In this document: positions 35,861 through 44,480 of the stretch, piece after piece
Layout: each line of letters begins with the position of its first letter
Position numbering within the stretch: position 1 is the stretch's first letter
Assembly (NCBI RefSeq): GCF_036541335.1
Contig: NZ_JAZHBO010000001.1
Span: 620,001 to 684,000 of the forward strand
Direction: 5' to 3'
Length of the DNA stretch: 64,000 nucleotides
From: Aquilutibacter rugosus
Lineage (GTDB): Bacteria; Pseudomonadota; Gammaproteobacteria; Xanthomonadales; Xanthomonadaceae
Notes under the pieces: generated by a model
Told to the model about the DNA's origin: nothing
The model's database searches: none
The model's input: only the letters and a program-made list of their open reading frames with translations
Translations under genes and position numbers: made by a program

Positions 35861-36514
35861 ATGCCTGATTCCTCTGACCTCTCCAAGCGCAATTTGCGCA
35901 CGGCTACTGCCGCGAACCCCAATGCCCCCGCGTTGCTCTTGCCGCCGTCGTTGCCGCAAGTGCATCACAGCGCCTTCGTAAAGTGGCTGGCGCGTTCTAT
36001 TTTGCGTGTGGGTGGTTGGCGCATGGAGGGTGCCTTCCCCGATCTTCCGCGCGCGGTGCTAATCGGTGCGCCGCACTCGAGCAACTGGGATGGGTTCTGG
36101 GCCATGTGCGCCAAGACGGCAATGGGTCTGGACATTCGCATTCTGGGCAAGGATTCGCTGTTCAAGGTGCCGTTGCTGGCCGGTTTGTTGCGGTGGCTGG
36201 GCATCATGGCGGTGGATCGCAGTAACCCGGCGGGCATCGTCGAGCAGGCGGCCGAGCTGATTCGCAGCAATGAGCAGTTCTGGTACGGTCTGGCGCCCGA
36301 GGGTACGCGCCGCAAAGTCGATCGCTGGAAGCAGGGCTTCTGGCGCATCGCTCGCGCCGCCGATGTGCCGGTGGTGCCGGTCTATTTCGACTACACGCGC
36401 AAGGTAATCGGCGTCGGTGAGGCGTTTGATCTCACCTCCGATATCGAGGCCGATCTGGCCCGCATTCAGGCGTGGTACCGCACCGTCGCACACGGCAAGT
36501 ACCACGACATCTAA
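35861..36514 (+). CDS. lysophospholipid acyltransferase family protein
   Basis: A 217-residue 1-acylglycerol-3-phosphate acyltransferase-like protein. The HX4D motif is at about 72-77 (PHSSNWDG), and PEGTRRK at 146-152 is the substrate-phosphate motif. It lacks a long N-terminal membrane helix, so it is probably peripheral. ATG 35861 is used; an in-frame TTG two codons up is possible. It follows arfB by 9 bases and is convergent with the comM-like gene (4-base overlap). Confidence 0.85.
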   Translation: MPDSSDLSKRNLRTATAANPNAPALLLPPSLPQVHHSAFVKWLARSILRVGGWRMEGAFPDLPRAVLIGAPHSSNWDGFWAMCAKTAMGLDIRILGKDSLFKVPLLAGLLRWLGIMAVDRSNPAGIVEQAAELIRSNEQFWYGLAPEGTRRKVDRWKQGFWRIARAADVPVVPVYFDYTRKVIGVGEAFDLTSDIEADLARIQAWYRTVAHGKYHDI

Positions 36515-38037
36515 TGGGGTTCGGCACCGGTCGGGGCCCAGGCCATGGCCTGCATCAGGTGCGACCAGCTGACGTTGCCTCCGCCACCGCCTGCGGCTTC
36601 CAGATCCGCCACGGTGCGCGCCACCTTTAGCGTTCGGTGAACGCCACGCGCGCTCAGGCCGTTGGTTTCGGCGCAAGTCATCAGCCGTCGCCACTCCACC
36701 GGTCTTAGGCCGCAAATGCCTTCTAAGGACTCATCGGGGAGCTCGGCGTTGAGCATGCCCTGGCGCTCCATCTGTATCTGTCGCGCCACAAGAATGGTGT
36801 CGCGCAGGCCCGGTGACAGGCGCTCGGATCGCGTGGCACTTAGGTCGTCGGCGGTGACCGGATGCAGGTGGACCTGAATATCCAGCCGATCGACGAAGGG
36901 CCCGCTGAGCCGTTGCTGGTAACGGCGGATCTTTTCGATTGAGCAGCGACACTTGCCTTTGGTATCGCCTTCGGTCGGGGGCGGTTTGCCGCAGGGGCAG
37001 GGGTTGCTGGCTGCAATGAGCTGAAACGCCGCTGGGTAGGTAATGGCGCGACGGCCGCGCAGCAGGGTGATCTGGCGGTCCTGCAGGGGTTGGCGCAGCA
37101 GGTCCAGCACCTCGCGGGGCCATTCGGCGAGTTCGTCCATAAATAGGACGCCGCGATGGGCCAGCGTGATCTCGCCGGGCCAGGCCTGGGTGCCGCCGCC
37201 GATCAGTGCGCCCGGCTTGGTGGAGTGGTGCGGCATGCGGATAGGCGGTCGGGCGCTGACCGGGGCCGGCAGGTTGGCAATGGATGCGATCACGCGGGCC
37301 TGCTCGGCCGCGGCGTGTTCCAGCGGTGGAAGCAGTCCGGTGAAGCGGCGGGCCAGCATGGTCTTGCCGCAGCCCGGCGGACCAAGCAGCAGGGCATGGT
37401 GGCCACCTGCGGCGGTGACGGTGAGGGCCCACTTGGCCTCGTCCTGTCCGCGAACATCGGCGAAATCATATGTATCATCGGCGATCAGGTCGTCTATTGG
37501 TGCGATCTGTGCCGGCCTGGGTAGTTGTTTGCGACCGCGCAGGTACGCCACTGCCTCGGCCAAAGTGCGGGCGCAGACCACGCCTTCGGCCCAGTGGCGC
37601 AGGGTGCCGGCGTCAGCGGCAGGGACGATGGCCTCTAAGCCGGCCGCTCGCGCGGCCAATGCCGCCGGCAAAATACCGCGGGTCGGCAGCAGCTCGCCGG
37701 TCAGGGCCAACTCGCCGATCAGCATGCGCGCTCTTAGTGCCGGTCTAGGCAGGTCGCCATTGGCGGCCAGAATCCCGACGGCAATTGGCAGATCAAAGCG
37801 GCCACCCTCTTTGGGCAACTCAGCGGGGGCGAGATTGACGGTGATCTTGCGCACCGGCATGTCAAAGCCCGAGGCGCGAAGCGCGGCCTTGACCCGCTCC
37901 CGCGCCTGGCGGCCAACGGTGGAGTGGGTTCCGATCAGTTCGACGCCGGGCAGGCCGGGGCCGAGAGCCACTTCGACACGGACAGGAGGCGCGTCAATGC
38001 CCTCACTGGCGCGCGATTGCACTACCGCTAGATCCAT
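36511..38037 (-). CDS. comM: YifB/ComM-family Mg-chelatase-like AAA+ ATPase
   Basis: ComM is a hexameric helicase that helps branch migration during natural transformation. The 508-residue protein has an N-terminal Lon-protease-like domain (residues about 20-170), Walker A GPPGCGKT at 219-226, a MG chelatase-type helix-2 insert and a C-terminal Mg_chelatase_C domain. A conserved zinc-type motif CPCG...KCRC lies near 345-360. A comF homologue is also in the window, so competence-related genes are present. Confidence 0.9.
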   Translation of the reverse strand: MDLAVVQSRASEGIDAPPVRVEVALGPGLPGVELIGTHSTVGRQARERVKAALRASGFDMPVRKITVNLAPAELPKEGGRFDLPIAVGILAANGDLPRPALRARMLIGELALTGELLPTRGILPAALAARAAGLEAIVPAADAGTLRHWAEGVVCARTLAEAVAYLRGRKQLPRPAQIAPIDDLIADDTYDFADVRGQDEAKWALTVTAAGGHHALLLGPPGCGKTMLARRFTGLLPPLEHAAAEQARVIASIANLPAPVSARPPIRMPHHSTKPGALIGGGTQAWPGEITLAHRGVLFMDELAEWPREVLDLLRQPLQDRQITLLRGRRAITYPAAFQLIAASNPCPCGKPPPTEGDTKGKCRCSIEKIRRYQQRLSGPFVDRLDIQVHLHPVTADDLSATRSERLSPGLRDTILVARQIQMERQGMLNAELPDESLEGICGLRPVEWRRLMTCAETNGLSARGVHRTLKVARTVADLEAAGGGGGNVSWSHLMQAMAWAPTGAEPH

Positions 38038-38184
38038 AGTTCGCCACTCCGCGCCGAGACCGATCGGCGTATCACCGATTAGTCTGTTGCGAAGGCTCTG
38101 CGGAGAGTCTCAGAATTCGCCGCGGTGCGTTGTGGGCACCGGGCTACTCGTCTCGCGTTGAGCGGCTGTCAGGACAGCTTGCGC

Positions 38185-38448
38185 TCAGGCCTCGGGGTCG
38201 CGGGTATGTGCGGCCGTCTCCATGGCAGCGACCTGACGCTCCAGGGCCTCGAGTTTCTCGCGGGTTTTCAGCAGGACGCCGCGCTGCACTTCGAACTCTT
38301 CACGAGTCACCAGATCGAGCTTGCCGAGTCCGGTTTGCAGGGCGGACTTAAAGTTCTGCTGGAGCTCTTCGCCGGTGTCGCGCAGGGGTTGGGGCACCAT
38401 GGACGCGAGTTTCTGGGCGAGCTCATCGAGTTTGCTGATGTCAATCAT
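38185..38448 (-). CDS. ubiK: ubiquinone biosynthesis accessory factor UbiK
   Basis: An 87-residue BMFP/YqiC protein. It starts MIDISKLDELAQKLASMVPQ and has a C-terminal coiled coil (VLLKTREKLEALERQVAAME), matching UbiK, which forms a complex with UbiJ. It lies between comM and the PII gene, a common place in gammaproteobacteria. The 146 bases between it and comM show no gene. Confidence 0.9.
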   Translation of the reverse strand: MIDISKLDELAQKLASMVPQPLRDTGEELQQNFKSALQTGLGKLDLVTREEFEVQRGVLLKTREKLEALERQVAAMETAAHTRDPEA

Positions 38449-38571
38449 GGCGGTCTCCGTACGGTTATTCGTAGGCCTTCATTATGGTCGCGTTTGCATT
38501 AAGCGGGTATCAACTTTGGGATAAACTGGTTGTAACGTTCGCCTTCGTACTGTGAGTTGGGTGGTTTTGCA

Positions 38572-38910
38572 ATGAAAATGATCATGGCCGTCATCAAGCC
38601 GTTCAAATTAGACGATGTGCGCGAGGCTCTGGCCGAGGTGGGCGTCAACGGCATCACTGCGACCGAGGTCAAGGGGTTCGGCCGGCAAAAGGGTCACACC
38701 GAGCTGTATCGCGGCGCGGAGTACGTGGTCGATTTCCTGCCCAAGATCAAGATCGAGGTGGCGGTCGACGAGCCGCTGCTCGAGCCCGCCGTTGATGCAA
38801 TCCTCAAGGCTGCAGGCACCGGCAAGATCGGTGACGGCAAGATCTTTGTCTGGGATCTGGAGCGGGCTGTTCGTATCCGTACCGGGGAGCTCGACGCCGA
38901 CGCGCTGTGA
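38572..38910 (+). CDS. glnK: nitrogen regulatory protein PII
   Basis: A 112-residue PII signal protein that senses 2-oxoglutarate, ATP/ADP and glutamine status. The T-loop has Tyr51, the uridylylation site, in RGAEYVVDFLPK. The B-loop (AAGTGKIGDGKIFV) and C-loop (AVRIRTGE) are intact. ATG 38572 gives the standard MKMIMAVIKPFKL start; 5 earlier codons are not conserved. In many relatives ubiK is followed by glnK and amtB. Here no amtB follows; a 40-bp palindrome starts at the stop codon. GlnB versus GlnK cannot be settled by sequence alone. Confidence 0.9.
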   Translation: MKMIMAVIKPFKLDDVREALAEVGVNGITATEVKGFGRQKGHTELYRGAEYVVDFLPKIKIEVAVDEPLLEPAVDAILKAAGTGKIGDGKIFVWDLERAVRIRTGELDADAL

Positions 38911-39036
38911 GTAATGGGGACGGAGGCAATTAATTTTCCTTAACAAATGACCCGCGGCAGCGGGGGCGTAGCCCCTTGCGCAGCCCGCATGGACAGCATT
39001 TGTTAAGGAAAATTAATTGCCTCCGTCCCCATTACT
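38910..39036. repeat. 127-bp palindromic element with perfect 40-bp arms
   Basis: The arms 38910-38949 and 38997-39036 are perfect reverse complements over 40 bases; each arm begins AGTAATGGGGACGGAGGCAA at its outer end. The 47-base centre contains a second hairpin (GGGGC-GTA-GCCCC). The outer base is the last base of the PII stop codon. The sequence looks like a non-autonomous, REP- or MITE-like mobile repeat; no transposase is present. It may also act as a strong mRNA 3' structure or terminator. Confidence 0.85.
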
Positions 39037-39109
39037 TTCGCCGCTTGCGCAGTGCCGCAAAATTAGTCACTGTGGACCCATGAGTTCATTCAATCGACAC
39101 CCACACGCC

Positions 39110-41326
39110 ATGAAAATCAAGACTGCCGTATTCGGCGCGCTAGTTGCCGTGCCGGTAGCGCTTTGGGCCGCGCCCAAGGCTATGGATTTCTGGCTGGCTC
39201 AAACACAGACCGATCAGAGTGCAGCGGCCACCGCCGGTAAGCCGACCCGTCGCAATGCACCGATGAAGACCACCAAGGACCAGGCCAATGCTTCGCGCCT
39301 GCTCTACAACGTCCTGTCCGAATCCGGTGACCCCTATAAGAGCGTGCCCCTCGACGACGCCCGCTCGCGCGACATCTATAAGCGCTACCTCGAGGCGCTG
39401 GATTTCAACAAGATCTACCTGAGCGCCGACGATCTGGCCAAGTTCCCGAACTTGGACACCCAGCTCGATGACGCCATCCGCTCCGGCAATCTGCAACCCG
39501 CGTTCGATCTGTACGGCGTGTTCAAGCAACGCGCCATTCAACGCACGCAATATGCCCGCGACTTGCTCAAGCAGGACATCTTTACCTTTACCGGCCAGGA
39601 TACGTTTGTGTTTGATCGCGAGAAGGCCGCCTGGGCACCCAACCAGCAAGCCCTCGACCAACTCTGGCGCCAACTGGTGCGCTACGACTGGATGCGCCTG
39701 GAACTGGCCGGCCGCAAGCCCGACGAGATCCGCAAGACGCTCGACAAGCGCTACACCAATTTGGGTAAGACCCTCAACGACACCAATGGTGACGATGTGG
39801 TCCAGTCCTTCCTCAACAGTTATGCCAACAGCGTCGATCCGCACACCGATTACCTGAACCCGCGCAGCGCGCAGGCCTTCAACACGCAGATCTCACAAAC
39901 GCTCGAAGGCATTGGCGCCGTTCTGCAGAAACAGGATGATGTGGTCGCCATCCGCGAAATCGTGGCCGGCGGCCCCGTATCCAAGAGCGGCATGCTCAAG
40001 CCCGGCGATCGCATTGTGGCGGTGGGACAAGGCGCAGCCGGTACTGCCGCGTTGCCGATGGAAGACGTGGTCGGCTGGCGCATTGACGATGTTGTGCAAC
40101 TGATCCGCGGCAAGAAGGGCACCACCGTGCGTCTGAGTGTGATTCCTGCAGAAGCATCGCTCGACTCGCAACCCAAGCTCGTGACCCTGGTCCGCGATAA
40201 GGTCAAGCTCGAAGACGGTGTCGCCAAGTCCGACATCATCGAGATCCCTGCCGCTAAGGGCCAAGCTCCGCAAAAAGTCGGTGTGATCAAACTGCCGGGC
40301 TTCTATCAGGACTTCAGTGCACGCGGCCGCTCGCAGGATTATGTGTCGGCATCGCGCGACGTCGCTCGACTGATCACCGAGTTCAAGAGCAAGGGCGTGA
40401 CCGGTGTAGTCATGGACCTGCGCGATAACGGTGGCGGCTCGCTCGACGAAGCAATCAAACTCACCGGCCTGTTCATCGATCAAGGTCCGGTCGTGCAAGT
40501 GCGCGACTCGGCGAACAATGTCGATGTCGGCGTCGATCGCCAACCCGGCGCGTTGTGGACCGGTCCGCTCGCCGTGCTGATCAACCGCTCGTCGGCATCC
40601 GCATCGGAGATCTTTGCCGCCGCGATCCAGGATTACGGCCGCGGGCTCATCGTCGGTGATATCTCGTTCGGTAAGGGCACGGTGCAGAACATGCAGCCGC
40701 TGTTCCCCTCGTTCCTCAATACGCAATCGGACGAAGACCCCTACGGCTCGATCAAGATGACCATTGCGGAATTCTTCCGCATCAGCGGTTCGTCGACGCA
40801 GAACAAGGGTGTGACACCCGATCTGTTCCTGCCGACGCTGGTCGATCACACCAAGTTCGGTGAAAGCTCGTACGACAACGCCTTGCCCTGGTCCAAGATT
40901 CCGGAAGCGCCGCACGCAACCCTCGGTGGCTTCAGCGATATCCTGCCGGCACTGCAATCCAAGCACGAAGCGCGGATTCGCGCGGACCGTGAGTTCCAGT
41001 GGTTGCTGCAGGATGTTGCGTACTTCAAGTCCGAACGCAGCAAGAATTCCGTGGTCCTGAACATTGCCGAACGTCGTGCCGAACGCGATCGTCTCGAAGC
41101 GCAACGCAAGGCACGTCAGGCCGAACGCAAAAAGTTGGGCCTGCCGCTGGATCCGCTGTCCGATGACAGCAAGGACGATGGCCTGTCGGTCAACGAACGC
41201 AACATTGCGACCGAGGCCGCCAAGGACAAGCTGCTCGATCAGCGTCCCGATCCGCTGCTGCGTGAAACCGCTCAGATTCTTGGCGATGCGATCAATCTGC
41301 GTGCGAAGCGAGTCGCCTCGAAGTAG
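39110..41326 (+). CDS. prc: carboxy-terminal (tail-specific) protease Prc
   Basis: Prc is a periplasmic S41 protease that degrades proteins from their C-termini. Counted from ATG 39110 the protein has 738 residues: a signal peptide at 1-18, an N-terminal domain, a PDZ domain near 210-290 (KSGMLKPGDRIVAVGQG) and the protease core. The Ser497/Lys522 dyad lies in NRSSASASE and FGKGTVQ. A C-terminal DUF3340-like domain with a charged tail follows. ATG 39080 adds 10 residues and cannot be ruled out; neither start has a clear ribosome-binding site. Confidence 0.92.
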   Translation: MKIKTAVFGALVAVPVALWAAPKAMDFWLAQTQTDQSAAATAGKPTRRNAPMKTTKDQANASRLLYNVLSESGDPYKSVPLDDARSRDIYKRYLEALDFNKIYLSADDLAKFPNLDTQLDDAIRSGNLQPAFDLYGVFKQRAIQRTQYARDLLKQDIFTFTGQDTFVFDREKAAWAPNQQALDQLWRQLVRYDWMRLELAGRKPDEIRKTLDKRYTNLGKTLNDTNGDDVVQSFLNSYANSVDPHTDYLNPRSAQAFNTQISQTLEGIGAVLQKQDDVVAIREIVAGGPVSKSGMLKPGDRIVAVGQGAAGTAALPMEDVVGWRIDDVVQLIRGKKGTTVRLSVIPAEASLDSQPKLVTLVRDKVKLEDGVAKSDIIEIPAAKGQAPQKVGVIKLPGFYQDFSARGRSQDYVSASRDVARLITEFKSKGVTGVVMDLRDNGGGSLDEAIKLTGLFIDQGPVVQVRDSANNVDVGVDRQPGALWTGPLAVLINRSSASASEIFAAAIQDYGRGLIVGDISFGKGTVQNMQPLFPSFLNTQSDEDPYGSIKMTIAEFFRISGSSTQNKGVTPDLFLPTLVDHTKFGESSYDNALPWSKIPEAPHATLGGFSDILPALQSKHEARIRADREFQWLLQDVAYFKSERSKNSVVLNIAERRAERDRLEAQRKARQAERKKLGLPLDPLSDDSKDDGLSVNERNIATEAAKDKLLDQRPDPLLRETAQILGDAINLRAKRVASK

Positions 41327-41364
41327 GACACGCACGATCGTCATCACAACGGTCTAAAATAAAA

Positions 41365-41413
41365 ACGGACCCTGTCGTCGTCTATCGGGCGGTCACAGGG
41401 TCCGTCCTTTTTT
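41365..41413 (+). terminator. Rho-independent terminator between prc and the EamA gene
   Basis: A perfect 11-bp stem (ACGGACCCTGT / ACAGGGTCCGT, 41365-41375 and 41395-41405) with a 19-base loop is followed by CC and six T. The T tract is immediately before the CAGGAG site of the next gene, so if the next gene has no promoter inside the loop region it would depend on read-through. Confidence 0.85.
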
Positions 41414-41426
41414 GCAGGAGCTCACA

Positions 41427-42314
41427 ATGTCCGGTTCGGTTTCCCACAAGCCCGCGGTCGCAGCGGTTGTTGCCGCCTTAGCGATTGTTTACCTGGTGTG
41501 GGGCTCCACCTATCTGGGCATCAAGTTCGCGCTCGAAGACTATCCGCCGTTTATTCTCGGCGCGATTCGCATGGCCTTGGCCGGCATCGTGCTGTATGCA
41601 CTGATGCGATTCAAAGGTGTGGCTGCACCCACGCGCAAACAATGGAAGACGCTCATCATCCTGGGCTTGCTGATGGTGCTGCTGTCCAACGGCCTGGTCA
41701 ACTTGGCGGAGACGCAAGTGAGCTCGGGCATTGCGGCGGTGGGGGTCGCTTCGGTTTCCCTGTTTGCCGCCTTGTTCTCGGCCATGCGAGGCGATCATCC
41801 GAGCAGGGTTGAATGGATCGGTCTGATCATCGGTTTTACCGGGGTGATCTGGCTCAATATCGGTGGCACGCTGTCCGCCACGCCCTTGGGACTGATCTGT
41901 CTGATCGTGGCCTCGGTGTCGTGGGCCTTCGGTTCGATCTGGAGTCGCGATCAGGATCTGCCCGCACCCTTCATGAATGCGGCGGGGCAAATGCTCACGG
42001 GTTCCGTGTGGATGGCTCTCGCAGCACTGGTGACCGGCGAGCGCTTCACTGCAATGCCGTCTCTGCACGCAACGATGGCCATGCTGTATCTGGTCGTGTT
42101 TGGCTCGATCATCGCCTTTACGGCCTACATCTGGCTCAACCACAACGTGCGTCCGGCGTTGGCGCAGAGCTATGCCTACGTCAATCCGCCGGTGGCGGTG
42201 ATTCTGGGCGTGCTGCTCGGTGGTGAGACGGTAACGCCTTCGGAACTGGGTGCGATGGCAATCATCCTCGTTGGCGTAGTGATCATTACGACGGCCAAGC
42301 TCTGGCGCAAATAG
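41427..42314 (+). CDS. EamA-family (DMT) transporter, YedA-like
   Basis: A 295-residue exporter of the drug/metabolite superfamily with two EamA repeats (about residues 18-145 and 155-290) and ten hydrophobic segments. YLVWGSTYLGIKFAL near residue 24 is characteristic of the YedA/RhaT-like branch. ATG 41427 follows CAGGAG by 6 bases. The substrate is unknown; relatives export amino acids or other metabolites. Confidence 0.85.
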   Translation: MSGSVSHKPAVAAVVAALAIVYLVWGSTYLGIKFALEDYPPFILGAIRMALAGIVLYALMRFKGVAAPTRKQWKTLIILGLLMVLLSNGLVNLAETQVSSGIAAVGVASVSLFAALFSAMRGDHPSRVEWIGLIIGFTGVIWLNIGGTLSATPLGLICLIVASVSWAFGSIWSRDQDLPAPFMNAAGQMLTGSVWMALAALVTGERFTAMPSLHATMAMLYLVVFGSIIAFTAYIWLNHNVRPALAQSYAYVNPPVAVILGVLLGGETVTPSELGAMAIILVGVVIITTAKLWRK

Positions 42315-42385
42315 CCGTGCTTGCCACAGGGTTCAGGCACCCCGTGGTGAAATGGATTCATCACCGCTAAGCCCGGAGTTGGATC

Positions 42386-43015
42386 GTGCGTTGGTTCCCC
42401 ACTTTGATGTGTGCAGCGTTGCTGCCATGCGCGGCATTGACTGCGTGCAATCGTCCTGACCCTAGCGAGCCGGTCCAACCGATCGCCTCGGATGCGCCAT
42501 CGGTGGTAACGCCCGAAGCGCCTGTAGCGCCTTCAACGGATGCTGCGCAGCCGAGTAACAAGTACGCCACTAACCCCGCGCCGGTTGCCGACGCCGCGCC
42601 GACTCCCACCAAGCTCGACGATCGCAGCACGGCTGTGAATCTGATCCGCTCGTATTACAACGCGATCAACCGTCACGAGTACTCACGCGCGCACGACTAC
42701 TGGAACGAAGGCAGCGCCGTGCAACCACTCGCCGATTTCAAGCGCGGCTTTAGCGACACTGCATTTGTCGATGTAGAGTTTGGCGAAGTGACCTCGGACG
42801 CCGGCATGAGCCAACGTTGGTCCAGCGTTCCGGTCGTGCTATCGGTGACGACGACCGCGGGTCGGACGCGCTGGTTTGGCGGCTGCTATGTCACGCATCT
42901 CACCGTCCCCGAAGTGCAGAACACTCCGACACCGGAACCGATGAGCATCGATCGCGCCAAAATGACTGCGGCCGGCAATCTGTCCGCGGCGCGCAAGCTC
43001 GCGATCTGCACGTAA
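42386..43015 (+). CDS. lipoprotein with NTF2-like C-terminal region, function unknown
   Basis: A 209-residue exported protein. GTG 42386 has GGAG 8 bases upstream and leads to MRWFPTLMCAALLPCAALTA followed by Cys21, a good lipobox (LTAC). A Pro/Ala-rich linker (about 25-75) leads to a compact domain that starts AVNLIRSYYNAINRHEYSRA, resembling NTF2-like/SnoaL folds, and contains a Cys in GGCYVTHL. ATG 42407 is an alternative start. No known function; it is convergent with the exporter operon. Confidence 0.7.
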   Translation: MRWFPTLMCAALLPCAALTACNRPDPSEPVQPIASDAPSVVTPEAPVAPSTDAAQPSNKYATNPAPVADAAPTPTKLDDRSTAVNLIRSYYNAINRHEYSRAHDYWNEGSAVQPLADFKRGFSDTAFVDVEFGEVTSDAGMSQRWSSVPVVLSVTTTAGRTRWFGGCYVTHLTVPEVQNTPTPEPMSIDRAKMTAAGNLSAARKLAICT

Positions 43016-43064
43016 CGCGCAAGCCGCGCAAATTCGGCTAACTGAAATAAAAGTGCGGCGGCCG

Positions 43065-43160
43065 CCCCCCCCCTTCAACCCCCACCCCCTTCTTTGTTGT
43101 TCTTTATTTTTTTGTTCTTTATTTTTTGCTGTTTATTTTTTGTTGTTTATTTTTTGCTTT
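43065..43160. repeat. C9 tract and T-rich tandem repeats
   Basis: A run of nine C (43065-43073) and a C-rich stretch are followed by four imperfect copies of TGTTTATTTTTTG-like units from about 43093 to 43160. It lies between two convergent genes and ends one base before the permease stop. The T-rich side may act as a terminator for the plus-strand lipoprotein gene. Confidence 0.7.
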
Positions 43161-43161
43161 A

Positions 43162-44469
43162 TCACAGTGCCCTCAGCGCATCCGTAATCCGCATCCGCGC
43201 CGCCCGTAGCGCCGGATAAAAACCGCCGACGAAACCAATTGCCAGAGCCCACTTCAGACCGTTCCAGAGCAAGTCCGGAGTGACGTGAAACTTAAACACG
43301 ACTTGAGAGAAGTTGCTGCCCATGGTGCTGACTTCGGAGCCGCTAAAGAGCAGCCAGGCCAGTCCTGCGCCGAGCGCACCACCCACCACAGCCAGTAGCA
43401 TGGTTTCCAGCATGATGGCTGCAACGACCGGCGCACCATTAAAGCCCAAGGCGCGCAACGTGCCGATCTCGCGCGCACGACCGGCCACGGCCGCGTACAT
43501 CGAGTTGAGCGCGCCAAAGATTGCGCCAATGGCCATGATGGCAGCAACGATCTTGCCCAGGAATCCCAACGTCTTGGTCAGGCCTTCGGACTGTTTGGCG
43601 AAATAGGACTTGGTGGTGGCGACATCAAACTTGAGCGTGGGATCGGCGGCGATGGCCGTCTGCAGGCTCTTGATGGCGGCGTCCGACTCTAGCGTGCCGA
43701 TGACGGATTGAAAATCACTGCGGTTGTAGGCGGCAGCCAAGCTGTCCGCATCAGTCCAGAGTTCGGATTCGTGGCTGTCGCCGCTGGCAAAAATGCCTAC
43801 TACCGTCCAGATTTGGTTACCGAGTTTGAGTTGCTTGCCAACCTGCAGGTTGCGGAATTGCGTGCTGGCACCGCGGCCCGCAATCAGTTCGCGTAGGCCG
43901 GGAGTAAAGCGACGGCCATCGACGAGTTTGACATGCGGGTTGACATCAAAGGCGGCCGGACCGACGCCGCGAAACTGCACGTTAGTGTCCGTGCCGTCTT
44001 TCCGGCTTTGCAGGTTTACCACTTGCGAGCGCTCTGCCGAAATCAGCGGACGGCCATCCTTGCCTTTTGCAAAGCCGGGCAGATTGCCGATCCGTGGCAC
44101 CTGGTCACGCGTGATTACAGAGTTGGTTTCGGCCTGTGAGCCCGCGCGCAACAGGATGACAGTCCGCTCGTCGCCCGAGCCGGTCAGGGTCTTCTTGAGA
44201 CCCTCGCCCATGCTCAACATGGCAACGAGGACCCCCACCACGCCCGCAATGCCAATTACGATGACTAGCGACTCACCCCAACGCTGCGGCAAGCTTTGCA
44301 GGCCCATGCTGAGAATCTGTGCGGCACGCTTGCCGCTTCGGGTCAGAAGCAGCCATGCAAGCAGCACCACCACCAGCACCAAAGCGCCAAGCGGTGGCAT
44401 CGCAATCCAAGCGGCCAGCACGGCCACTACCACAAGCAGCAAACCGAGCGAGATCAGAAATTTTTTCAT
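43162..44469 (-). CDS. ABC transporter permease, FtsX/MacB type (second permease)
   Basis: A 435-residue permease with two N-terminal hydrophobic segments (about 5-45), one near 65-85 that begins the MacB-like domain, a large periplasmic domain (about 90-300) and three C-terminal helices in the FtsX domain (about 310-425). It is last in a four-gene operon and lies 11 bases after the other permease. The long N-terminal hydrophobic region is unusual for FtsX permeases. The substrate is unknown. Confidence 0.82.
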   Translation of the reverse strand: MKKFLISLGLLLVVVAVLAAWIAMPPLGALVLVVVLLAWLLLTRSGKRAAQILSMGLQSLPQRWGESLVIVIGIAGVVGVLVAMLSMGEGLKKTLTGSGDERTVILLRAGSQAETNSVITRDQVPRIGNLPGFAKGKDGRPLISAERSQVVNLQSRKDGTDTNVQFRGVGPAAFDVNPHVKLVDGRRFTPGLRELIAGRGASTQFRNLQVGKQLKLGNQIWTVVGIFASGDSHESELWTDADSLAAAYNRSDFQSVIGTLESDAAIKSLQTAIAADPTLKFDVATTKSYFAKQSEGLTKTLGFLGKIVAAIMAIGAIFGALNSMYAAVAGRAREIGTLRALGFNGAPVVAAIMLETMLLAVVGGALGAGLAWLLFSGSEVSTMGSNFSQVVFKFHVTPDLLWNGLKWALAIGFVGGFYPALRAARMRITDALRAL

Positions 44470-44480
44470 GCCCGTTCTCC

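Noticed and set aside
38480..38500. Sigma-54 promoter before the PII gene (GG...GC pattern in TGGTCGCGTTTGCAT)
   Set aside because: The spacing between GG and GC is 8, not the required 10 bases.
39893..41347. A 484-codon minus-strand frame opposite prc
   Set aside because: Antisense to a well-supported protease gene; the composition is that of a shadow frame.
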